Origin: a virus
Direction: 5' to 3' (one strand)
Length of the DNA: 43,226 nucleotides
Virus record (IMG/VR): IMGVR_UViG_3300022934_000048
Span: 1-43,226 of that record
Below the pieces are notes generated by a model. It had not been told where the DNA came from. It saw nothing but the letters and a program-made list of their open reading frames with translations, and searched no databases. Positions 9,720-17,356 of the stretch are shown piece after piece (position 1 is the stretch's first letter; every line of letters starts with the position of its first letter). Position numbers and translations under genes: made by a program.

Positions 9720-12700
9720 TCAATTCGTCGTATTTATATGACTGTAACCGTTGACCTTTTTGATTTCAATGATGTTGTCAACCATGTCGCGGATGTTATC
9801 TAGGTGGCTGATGACCACGACATAATCAAACTGAGCTTTCAATAAGTCAAACATTAATTGCATACCGTGGAGGTATTCACTATCAAGACTACCCATACCC
9901 TCATCAATGATAAGGAAGTTTGACTTGGGTAGATTTGAAGCCTTCAAAAGTGCAACACGGATTGCTAGACTACTAATGAATCTTTCCATTCCAGAACTAT
10001 TCTCAAGAGGCCACGAACGTTCGTGGTCATACACGATACGACCACCAAAATTCTTACCATCAACATCAAGAGCGATAGAGAACGGAACAATCTGAGACAG
10101 AATGTTGTTAATCTCACCTTCAATTACTGGAATGGTTTTGGAGATAAGTTGATATGGGATGCCATCTTTACCAACTGCGTCCATATAATATCGGTATGCT
10201 TCAAACTCTTTCTCAATTTGTGCAATCTCGTTGAGTTGTTCCATAATGTTTGACCGACTTGACTCTTTTACTTTGACCGACGAGTGCAAATCCATCTTGT
10301 TATCATTCAAACTACTCAGTGTTGATTTTATTTTTTGTAATTCTTCTTTGTGGACCAGTATCTTTTCATCAACTTGTCTGTTTGTGACCAACGCAGAAGC
10401 ATACTTGTCCAACTCTTCAAACTGAACTTCAACATTACTCAAGTCTGTATTCAGAGTATCAAGTTGATTCTTGGACTTGTCTATGTTATTTCTGGAACCT
10501 TGGAGGTCTACGTGTAATTTTTGGTAAATGTCAACCAGATTTTTAGCAGAAATAAACTTATCGTGGTCAGGCTTGAGTGTATCCATCTCAAGTTTAATGA
10601 TTGTTATCTGTTCTGCTAGTTCACTTGACTTGTCAGTTAGTTCATTAATCTGATTGGTAATCTCTGCAATTCTCTCTAACTTAGACTTGTTGTTCTCAAC
10701 ACACACTTCACAATCTGGATTGTAGTTAAATGTTGATAGTTGTTCAATTGTTTGGTGTTTACTATCAATATTTGTTGAAGCAAGTGTGTAAGTTTGTTCA
10801 AGTTTTGATAAATTTCGTTCAAGTTCTTGATATTTTTTGTAATTTCGTTCTAATTCTGTCAAATTGACATCATTTAGTTTTTCTTTTACAGAAGTAAATT
10901 GAGCATCAATATCTTTTTCTTCTTGTTCAAGTATGACCAAGTTTGCTGTTAACACATCAATTTTCTTGACTAATGATGCTTGGTTGCTAACTAGGACTTC
11001 TTTACTGGGAACATTACTGGGAACAGGTAGTTTTTGTGTATTTAGTTGTTCAATTTCTACAGAATGTTGGTCGGCACTTAATCCAGCGGCATCAATGTTA
11101 CTTTGAACCTCTAGTAATTGTAGATTTAGTTCTTCAATGTCATTTTGTAGTTGAACCAGTTGGTCTGTGAAGTCTTCACGACTAAACTTTTTTAATACTC
11201 CTTGTAACTGCTTACTTTCTTCGTTTGCTACTCGTTCTAGCAACTCAAACACAATCAGTCCCATAAACTGATTGAGTAGGACTTTTCGTTCACTATTTGA
11301 CTTATCAATGAACAATGAGTTGCCTGTTTGACCAGATAGTGTGGTCAGAATAAAATCTTCGTAAGTTCCAACGATTCCACGGATATTTGCGTTGGTTGAG
11401 AACCTATCTTCACCATTTAGTATGGTTTGTGTTCCATCATCGTTCTCTTTCCAGAATTTTACATCAACTCTTACGGCACCTTTCTTGTTTTTCTTACCTT
11501 TTCGGTTAATTACATAGATTGTTCCGTTGACCTCAAACTTTAACTCACATTCAAAGGTTTTCTTGCGGATATTCATAATGTGGTCACCACGATACGCTCT
11601 TGGTGTCTTGTCAAAGAGTGCATAGATGAGTGCTTCCATAGATGAACTCTTACCACTAGCGTTTGGTGCAAATATTCCGTATGTTCCTTTCATATTAGTA
11701 AAGTCTACAAAGTTATCTTCACCATACGAAAATAAGTTAGAGAAACTGAATGTGAGTGGTTTCCAATGAATATTTCTGGATTGGTCTATGTTTGATATAA
11801 GACCATTCATCTTTCTGTTGATTGACCGACATTGCTCAATCAATTCTGGTGATGCGATTGGATGATTTGTCTCAATCCACTCACTAATGAACTGATTTTG
11901 GACATTTATGTCACTCAGGTCACCAATATCAATAGAAAGTGGTCCTCGTTGACCAGTTTGGCTATTATTTCTGCTTGGATTGACCGAAACATCAACAATT
12001 TTGTATTTTTTCTTGATGACCGAGATGATTTTCTTCAATTTTGTGTTCTCAACCGAAGAAAATATTCTAAGACGAAGGTTTTTCGGTAAATTATCGGGAA
12101 CTGAGAACTTATTTAGGTCTTGTTGGTCAATATCAAAGGTTACATAACCAGTATCGTTCTGTAATTGCACAAACTCAAACTTTCTCTTTGGAATATCCCA
12201 TATAACATACCCGTGACCATCTAATGTTTCGCCGTGGTTTTGTTGGATAAGAGAACTGGCATAAACCACAACAGGTTTGCCCGAAGTCTTGTTTCTTGTT
12301 TGCAATACTTGGTGTTTGTGAATGTCACCCAACATTACAATGTCTAGTCCGTCAAAACGACTTACCTCAACGTGCCTTGAGCTGATTGTGTAGTTTGTAT
12401 CGGTCTTTGCACCATAAACTGGTCCGTGATATAGACCAATGTTGGTTTTTCCTGTCATAGTTGACACATCCGGCCAATCTTCGGGGTCACCAATGACCGA
12501 AAAGAGTGCGAATTGTGTGTCAGCCATCTCGTAGATACCACTTTCTGTTAGATAGAACAAGTTTGAGTGGTCAATATTCTTTACGATAGGGTAAAGACTA
12601 TTCATTCGGTGAGGATTTGACAAATTTAAGTCGTGGTTACCATCAAAGATAATGGTTGGTGCGATTTGTGCTAACTTTTTTAGAAAATCTGAAGCTAGGT

Positions 12701-12911
12701 CAATCATTTCTGGTGACATATCCAACTTGGCGTGTAAGATATCACCAGCAACAACGATTGCACTATTGGTCAGGTCAAGTTTCTTTAGTTCTTTGTAAAG
12801 TTTATCAAAGGCGTCTCTATATTCTCCGTGTCGTTGGAACAAACGGATGTGAATGTCGGCCATATGAACTACTTTTTCTAGCTTATCAAATCCTACGAAT
12901 AGTTTTTTCAT
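9720..12911 (-). CDS. fused Mre11/SbcD nuclease - Rad50/SbcC ATPase (gp47-gp46 fusion)
   Basis: One uninterrupted 1063-residue frame contains both halves of the recombination nuclease that T4 encodes as separate gp47 and gp46. Residues 1-380 are a calcineurin-like phosphoesterase with ADIHIR (D19, H21), GDILH (D57), GNHD (91-94), H162 and GDIHKH (195-200), the usual metal ligands. Residues from about 385 on are Rad50-like: Walker A APNASGKS (415-422; the usual first Gly is Ala), a long coiled coil with a zinc hook CEVC (C734, C737), a second coiled coil, signature SSGMERF (about 972-978), Walker B FLIIDE (about 999-1004), and the switch His in ISHLD (about 1036). The complex processes DNA ends for recombination-dependent replication. 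The ATG follows the primase stop by 3 bases (TAATTTATG) with no Shine-Dalgarno, so coupling is likely. Confidence 0.93.
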   Translation of the reverse strand: MKKLFVGFDKLEKVVHMADIHIRLFQRHGEYRDAFDKLYKELKKLDLTNSAIVVAGDILHAKLDMSPEMIDLASDFLKKLAQIAPTIIFDGNHDLNLSNPHRMNSLYPIVKNIDHSNLFYLTESGIYEMADTQFALFSVIGDPEDWPDVSTMTGKTNIGLYHGPVYGAKTDTNYTISSRHVEVSRFDGLDIVMLGDIHKHQVLQTRNKTSGKPVVVYASSLIQQNHGETLDGHGYVIWDIPKRKFEFVQLQNDTGYVTFDIDQQDLNKFSVPDNLPKNLRLRIFSSVENTKLKKIISVIKKKYKIVDVSVNPSRNNSQTGQRGPLSIDIGDLSDINVQNQFISEWIETNHPIASPELIEQCRSINRKMNGLISNIDQSRNIHWKPLTFSFSNLFSYGEDNFVDFTNMKGTYGIFAPNASGKSSSMEALIYALFDKTPRAYRGDHIMNIRKKTFECELKFEVNGTIYVINRKGKKNKKGAVRVDVKFWKENDDGTQTILNGEDRFSTNANIRGIVGTYEDFILTTLSGQTGNSLFIDKSNSERKVLLNQFMGLIVFELLERVANEESKQLQGVLKKFSREDFTDQLVQLQNDIEELNLQLLEVQSNIDAAGLSADQHSVEIEQLNTQKLPVPSNVPSKEVLVSNQASLVKKIDVLTANLVILEQEEKDIDAQFTSVKEKLNDVNLTELERNYKKYQELERNLSKLEQTYTLASTNIDSKHQTIEQLSTFNYNPDCEVCVENNKSKLERIAEITNQINELTDKSSELAEQITIIKLEMDTLKPDHDKFISAKNLVDIYQKLHVDLQGSRNNIDKSKNQLDTLNTDLSNVEVQFEELDKYASALVTNRQVDEKILVHKEELQKIKSTLSSLNDNKMDLHSSVKVKESSRSNIMEQLNEIAQIEKEFEAYRYYMDAVGKDGIPYQLISKTIPVIEGEINNILSQIVPFSIALDVDGKNFGGRIVYDHERSWPLENSSGMERFISSLAIRVALLKASNLPKSNFLIIDEGMGSLDSEYLHGMQLMFDLLKAQFDYVVVISHLDNIRDMVDNIIEIKKVNGYSHINTTN
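9731..9738 (-). promoter_or_regulatory. T4-type late promoter TATAAATA
   Basis: An exact TATAAATA on the minus strand lies within the last codons of the SbcD-SbcC gene, 57 bases upstream of the giant fibre ATG. T4-family gp55 sigma recognises TATAAATA, and a gp55-like gene is present at 29955-30686. The site is coding as well, so a chance match is possible. Confidence 0.45.
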
Positions 12912-12914
12912 AAA

Positions 12915-13835
12915 TTATACCATTTTTAATTTCGTTCCGACCAAATCAGTGAAACTGCTGTTCACTGCGTTCTGAATGTTGACCCAAGACTCTTCAAATC
13001 CCATATCACTTGGGTCTTTTCCGGTTGGAACTACTAATTTAACATTTACATTAACAGATTTCAAGTATTTCTCAATCCATAACGCTTCTGACCGTGCATC
13101 GTGGTCTAACATTACATAAACCATTGGTGGTTTGTGTTCAACCAACCTCTGTCTCAACTTATCTGACATAACTTTTCCTAACAACGGAACACAATTTCTA
13201 CGAACTGCGATTGCATCAAACATTCCTTCTACCAGAACAACAGGCATTCTCCAATTGATTAGATTTTCAAAGATAATATTGTTTCTGGACGCTGGTGGGT
13301 TCTTGTATTTCATACCCTCGTCGTAATATGTTCTGGATACAAAATAATTAAGTTGCATATTCCTGTCAAACGATGGAATAATGATGCGATTCTTGTATTT
13401 TCCGTCGTCACAATACCCAATCTGGTATCGGTAGATATCGTCTGTGGTGACGCCTCTAGACTTGAGGAACCGGATGGCGTTCATATACTCGTATGTCTTT
13501 TCCGTGACCCTCCAGAGGGGTTTATACTCCCTTGGCAGGGTTATCTTGACCTTGTATTCCTCTGGGTTTTCTTTGGGGTTATAGGACGATTCTAGGTCGC
13601 CTAGGATAGACTTGATTTCTTTTTTGGAATACCCCAACTTGTAGAGCAATGAGGAGATTTTCTTTCCGCTCTCGTCACAAACCCAGCACTTCCAATACCC
13701 CGAACGTTTACCGAAGTTAATGGAAAGTTTTGGTTTGTGGTGATAGCAAAAAGGACAATGGAACAGACGTTCATCACTGGAGGTCTTTCTTGATGTTCCA
13801 AGTATGTCTTCTAAAGAAAAAAGTATATTATCCAT
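12915..13835 (-). CDS. DnaG-type DNA primase
   Basis: This 306-residue protein synthesises RNA primers at the replication fork. The N-terminal zinc ribbon has C27-x2-C30 and C50-x2-C53 (HCPFC and KCWVC). A catalytic Toprim region follows: VVLVEGMFDAIA (E203), VMLDHDA (D244, D246) and GKDPSDMG (about 272-279). It lacks a recognisable C-terminal helicase-binding domain and is slightly shorter than T4 gp61 (342 residues), to which it is functionally equivalent by context. The resolvase-like nuclease gene ends 15 bases upstream, and the SbcD-SbcC gene starts 3 bases after its stop. No Shine-Dalgarno precedes the ATG, but a sigma-70-like promoter whose start point would fall near the ATG lies immediately upstream. 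Alternative in-frame starts would cut into the zinc domain, so I keep 13835. Confidence 0.9.
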   Translation of the reverse strand: MDNILFSLEDILGTSRKTSSDERLFHCPFCYHHKPKLSINFGKRSGYWKCWVCDESGKKISSLLYKLGYSKKEIKSILGDLESSYNPKENPEEYKVKITLPREYKPLWRVTEKTYEYMNAIRFLKSRGVTTDDIYRYQIGYCDDGKYKNRIIIPSFDRNMQLNYFVSRTYYDEGMKYKNPPASRNNIIFENLINWRMPVVLVEGMFDAIAVRRNCVPLLGKVMSDKLRQRLVEHKPPMVYVMLDHDARSEALWIEKYLKSVNVNVKLVVPTGKDPSDMGFEESWVNIQNAVNSSFTDLVGTKLKMV

Positions 13836-13841
13836 ATATGG

Positions 13842-13870
13842 AATATAGTATCATTCACCACATTTGTCAA
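13842..13870 (-). promoter_or_regulatory. sigma-70-like promoter for primase
   Basis: The minus strand has TTGACA (13865-13870), a 17-base spacer and TATATT (13842-13847). That is a perfect -35 with a 5/6 -10 at optimal spacing. Transcription would start about at the primase ATG (13835), giving a leaderless or nearly leaderless mRNA. It overlaps the end of the upstream nuclease gene, so part of the match is constrained by coding. Confidence 0.5.
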
Positions 13871-14198
13871 GTAACTCAAACAAATGTTCTGCTTCAAATG
13901 CTACATATAATTTAGAACGATTTCGTTTGAAAAACAAGAGGGGATTGGAATCTTCCCTAGAATTTTCGGCAGCTTGGTCTAATGCTGACCAGATGTTGAG
14001 CTTTTCTACATTCTTAGCTTCCACCGAATATGGAAATAAATTACGGGCGGCCGGGGAAAGTTTAATGTCCTCTCCCGACTCGCCCATAATTGCAGTCTTT
14101 ACATCGTCTGGATGTAATTGTGGAAAATTTTCTAGTATTAATTCGCGTATTTGGTTTTGTAACCGGCGACCTTTGGCTTTTGCGCTACTTGGCCTCAT
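13851..14198 (-). CDS. PD-(D/E)XK nuclease, possible Holliday-junction resolvase
   Basis: This is a 115-residue basic protein. The pattern GESGEDIKLS (D44), SVEAKN (E60-A-K62) and a following Q75 matches the PD-(D/E)XK nuclease core. The size and the N-terminal RRLQNQIREL helix resemble small archaeal Hjc/RecU-type resolvases. It would cut branched or structured DNA during recombination or packaging, replacing the unrelated T4 endonuclease VII. A Shine-Dalgarno (GTGAGGT) sits 5 bases before the ATG. It is followed at once by primase and the fused SbcD-SbcC, a coherent DNA-metabolism set. The nuclease fold is fairly well supported; the specific resolvase role is inferred. Confidence 0.6.
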   Translation of the reverse strand: MRPSSAKAKGRRLQNQIRELILENFPQLHPDDVKTAIMGESGEDIKLSPAARNLFPYSVEAKNVEKLNIWSALDQAAENSREDSNPLLFFKRNRSKLYVAFEAEHLFELLDKCGE

Positions 14199-14212
14199 AT
14201 AACCTCACTTAT

Positions 14213-14530
14213 TTATTTTGACTTGTTGACTACGCCTGGCAAATTAGGATTTCTATCTACGTATTTATTTTCTCTGTTGTATTCTGTGTATCTAGAATCA
14301 ACTTTTTCTAATTCTACAACGTATTGACCTCTCATTACACCATCATTAAACTCCGTAGCAGCTTCACCACTCTCTTTTTTGTCTAAGAGATTTGGAATAA
14401 ATCCTCTTGAATATGTTTTATTAACATCAAAGTGATTAACCGCAACAGAAGCATCACCTTCGGCCTGTAGTCTTGCTTTATCAACTCCGTCGGCAGTTGA
14501 AGTTTCATACAAATTTAAAAGATCTGACAT
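14213..14530 (-). CDS. conserved-looking small protein, unknown
   Basis: A 105-residue hydrophilic protein starting MSDLLNLYETSTADGVD and ending in a Lys/Asn-rich tail. It has no membrane segment, cysteine pair or recognisable motif. A clear Shine-Dalgarno (GGAG, 7 bases before the ATG) supports the start, 12 bases after the stop of the 270-residue structural gene. It may be a small virion or assembly protein because it ends the structural run, but nothing in the sequence proves this. Confidence 0.65.
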   Translation of the reverse strand: MSDLLNLYETSTADGVDKARLQAEGDASVAVNHFDVNKTYSRGFIPNLLDKKESGEAATEFNDGVMRGQYVVELEKVDSRYTEYNRENKYVDRNPNLPGVVNKSK

Positions 14531-14542
14531 TTTATTTCTCCA

Positions 14543-15355
14543 CTATTCATCAAACTTAATTATAAAAGTTTGGTCAGTATATTTTGTTCTTGTTAAAGGA
14601 CCAGATAATTTGGCTGTTGCAAGTAACTCATTTTGGTCATTATATAATCCAATGGATGTAATATAAGGATTAGCTGACCCACTATATATGTAATCATTAT
14701 ATGTTTGAGTGGAACCAGAAATAATTTCATACGCGGTTGGATTGTATGTTGAATTATATTCACTTGGTTCTATTTTACAAACTACTGTATGTTCATAAAT
14801 AGTCAGGGTGGAGTTAAAAGTGGTTGTAACCACACCACCATTTTGTATTCCCATACCAGACCCAGAGATAAAATTGCCAACAGTACCACTATCTCGTTGA
14901 ACACAAGCTAGTCCATTTTCATAAAATATTCTACCAATTGTAGCACCAGAACCATTTAGTTTTAGATTACCTTGAGTATCATCTTGAATATAATCACTAT
15001 CACCATTTATATCAATTCTAAAACTACCTTCTTCTATCCTTTCACCAAAATACAATGAACCAACGTTCCAAACAAACATTGATTGAGAAGGATAGAAATC
15101 ATAAATGTCTACTTCAAAAAATAAATTCTTAACAGAATAAAACAGAGGATATGCATAAGAACCACTATTGGTTTGTGGTCCTAAATCATTAGTTGACGTT
15201 GGATAACTTGAATATACAGTAGTTGGATCAATAGCTAAATTGATATTAAACCCATCAATTAAACTAGAACCAGAAGTCCATTCAAATGTAAAAGGGGTAT
15301 TAACTGATATTTGTTCTTTAGTGTGGCCTCCGCCAATTTTCTTGAAGACCGTCAT
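14543..15355 (-). CDS. virion structural protein, paralogue of the upstream gene
   Basis: A 270-residue beta-rich protein rich in Ser, Tyr, Asn and Thr. Its C-terminal segment (YITSIGLYNDQNELLATAKL, then SGPL) closely matches the end of the next gene upstream (YITTVGLYNTQNELLAVSKL, then SRPL). The two therefore share a terminal domain of about 40 residues that probably docks on the same partner in the tail. The Shine-Dalgarno GAGGAG lies 7 bases before the ATG and overlaps the stop of the upstream gene. I do not recognise a named family. Confidence 0.75.
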   Translation of the reverse strand: MTVFKKIGGGHTKEQISVNTPFTFEWTSGSSLIDGFNINLAIDPTTVYSSYPTSTNDLGPQTNSGSYAYPLFYSVKNLFFEVDIYDFYPSQSMFVWNVGSLYFGERIEEGSFRIDINGDSDYIQDDTQGNLKLNGSGATIGRIFYENGLACVQRDSGTVGNFISGSGMGIQNGGVVTTTFNSTLTIYEHTVVCKIEPSEYNSTYNPTAYEIISGSTQTYNDYIYSGSANPYITSIGLYNDQNELLATAKLSGPLTRTKYTDQTFIIKFDE

Positions 15356-15366
15356 TTAAAACTCCT

Positions 15367-16533
15367 CTAATAATCCAACCTTACACGAATCAATGCTTCT
15401 TTTGTCAGTGATTTTTCTAATGGACGACTTAATTTAGATACGGCCAATAATTCATTTTGTGTATTGTATAAACCAACGGTAGTTATATAAGTTTTTGGAT
15501 CATATTCAAATTCTTCAATTTGAACTGTATCATTTTCACTAATCCACGTTGGATTATTAGAAATCGTTGCGTCAGTATTTCTTAACCTAATAAAGAAATG
15601 TTGTGAAGAAATTATTTCGGCTGACCTTGCTTGGAAGTCTGCACCGAGAACTATAGCACGATGTAATCCGTGCCAGTTAAATTGGTCTGAGTAAACACCA
15701 CTAGTACCCACTAATGAACCCGTAAATGGTTCTAATGGAGCAATTGTATCAGCAATGGTAGTAAATGCTGTAGCTGACCCTGTATTTTCTTGTCCAGCGG
15801 TTACATCTCCCGGCCCACCTGTTACTCTATCAGTAAAACCAACGGTATCACTAATAGCACTTGGGTTAAGAATCATAATTCCTTTGAGTGGATATAATGT
15901 TCCATATGACTCACCATTTGAAGCAGTAGTACTGTATATAGTTGATCCAGCAGAAGAAATTGAACCAGAAACAATGTTGAATGTATTACCACTTCTAGCG
16001 GATTCTAATGTATTTCCTAGTGTCGCGTTACTATCATCAATAAACGTAAATTTACCATTAGAACCAGATAGAGTTAAAACAAAATTACCGGGGTCAACCA
16101 TATTTCTATATCTAGCTCTAGCAATTGATATAGCATAAATGTCTTCAGAAGTGGTTGAACCACTGAATTGGAATAAAGCGGTTTCGGGATCATCTAATAA
16201 CAAACTTTTAAATTGATAATAAACAGCTTGTGTAGATCTAGTAGATGTATCACTTTGAGCTAATGTTGGTGAACCAGAACCGTAAGCGTGACCATATGCT
16301 ATTGAATATTGAACTTCTGCGGTTGAGTCAGATGCTGGATTTTTGTCATATACATCTAAAAAATAGTTCGCGGCAGCTTTTCCCAATTGTGTTGTTGATG
16401 TAAAAAAACTAGACAGTGACCCTGTATTTCCAGACCACATTCCCGTTGTTACTTCTACATCTCTGGTTATTATATCGTTGGTATCACCCGAAGCATCATT
16501 AAATGGGTGAAAAATTGAATCTCCATGTGGCAT
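15367..16533 (-). CDS. virion structural protein (baseplate/tail)
   Basis: A 388-residue protein starting MPHGDSIFHPFNDASGDTND. It is low in charge and rich in Ser, Thr and Gly, as expected for an extracellular virion protein. The C-terminus (YITTVGLYNTQNELLAVSKL followed by SRPLEKS) is shared with the 270-residue protein encoded just downstream. AAGAGG upstream of the ATG gives a good ribosome site. It sits in an unbroken run with the 254-codon-class and 1365-residue structural genes. The exact place in the tail is unknown. Confidence 0.75.
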   Translation of the reverse strand: MPHGDSIFHPFNDASGDTNDIITRDVEVTTGMWSGNTGSLSSFFTSTTQLGKAAANYFLDVYDKNPASDSTAEVQYSIAYGHAYGSGSPTLAQSDTSTRSTQAVYYQFKSLLLDDPETALFQFSGSTTSEDIYAISIARARYRNMVDPGNFVLTLSGSNGKFTFIDDSNATLGNTLESARSGNTFNIVSGSISSAGSTIYSTTASNGESYGTLYPLKGIMILNPSAISDTVGFTDRVTGGPGDVTAGQENTGSATAFTTIADTIAPLEPFTGSLVGTSGVYSDQFNWHGLHRAIVLGADFQARSAEIISSQHFFIRLRNTDATISNNPTWISENDTVQIEEFEYDPKTYITTVGLYNTQNELLAVSKLSRPLEKSLTKEALIRVRLDY

Positions 16534-16549
16534 ATTTATTTACCTCTTA

Positions 16550-17308
16550 TTAAGCTGGATTAATTGTTATGGTTAAGGTTTTTGTAACACCAGTTTCAAC
16601 TCCAGTTATTCTAACTTTTGTAGTTGTTTGGCTATTAACACCGAGTTTTGCTTCTATTGCAAAACCTGCACCAGCCGTTAGTGTTTTAACCTGAGTAGTT
16701 GAGTAGTTTCTTAGTGTGCTAACAGGAGTAGGGCCTGATGTGGTCGTAGTTACGTCCACTGAAGTATCTACAGACTCCAGTGTTGCAACGGACGTTGGAA
16801 AAGCTACGACCCCAAGTGGCTCCCCACCTAGACCAACCAAAGTCGCAATGTTTTCATTAAATAGTGTAATTACATAATCTTCTGAGCCGTCAAGGTTGGC
16901 TGTTGATGGACGAATTTCAGCGCTAACATAATCCGCCAACTCGGCTTCGGCTCGAGCGGCGGTTGTTGCAAACGATTTTAATGATGATATCGTATAGTTT
17001 CCGGTGTCAGGATCCTGACCCTGAATAGAAATTTTCGGTAAGGTAACGTCTTTGGTAGTACCAGACCTTAATTTATAACGAAGTGCTTGTGATTCATCTG
17101 GAATGGCTTCTAGAACTGGCATACTCTCAATAATATTTGAATAGTAGTCTGTTCCCAATGGGTGAGCAGTATTGTATAAACTATAATCAATTTCATCGTC
17201 AGAAACCGCCCATTTGGTAATTGTAAATTGGCCTTGACTTAAGCGTTCTCTTCCTAGTTTTGTAAGAACGGCGTCAACTGTAATTACGGTATTATCTAAA
17301 TATGCCAT
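16550..17308 (-). CDS. virion structural protein, unknown
   Basis: A 252-residue protein. A TTG two codons earlier (17314) is in frame, but the ATG at 17308 lies 8 bases after AGGAG and is preferred; the protein then begins MAYLDNTVITVDAVLTKLGR. The LTKLGRERLSQG motif near the N-terminus recurs, to my recollection, in uncharacterised structural proteins of marine T4-like phages. The C-terminal 80 residues look like a small beta-sandwich. The gene follows a gap that carries a promoter-like motif (17330-17343), so it may head its own transcript with the genes downstream. Confidence 0.72.
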   Translation of the reverse strand: MAYLDNTVITVDAVLTKLGRERLSQGQFTITKWAVSDDEIDYSLYNTAHPLGTDYYSNIIESMPVLEAIPDESQALRYKLRSGTTKDVTLPKISIQGQDPDTGNYTISSLKSFATTAARAEAELADYVSAEIRPSTANLDGSEDYVITLFNENIATLVGLGGEPLGVVAFPTSVATLESVDTSVDVTTTTSGPTPVSTLRNYSTTQVKTLTAGAGFAIEAKLGVNSQTTTKVRITGVETGVTKTLTITINPA

Positions 17309-17329
17309 ACTCAAATCTCCTAAGTTGTT

Positions 17330-17343
17330 CTAATATAAGTATT
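17330..17343 (-). promoter_or_regulatory. recurrent intergenic motif, possible late promoter
   Basis: Minus strand AATACTTATATTAG, one base different from the motif at 9705-9718, in the 48-base gap between two structural genes. It ends 21 bases before the ATG at 17308. Confidence 0.4.
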
Positions 17344-17356
17344 ATGTATTACTACT

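Noticed and set aside
15755-16138. Plus-strand 127-codon open frame
   Set aside because: Antisense to the 388-residue structural gene; composition is that of a reverse-complement shadow.
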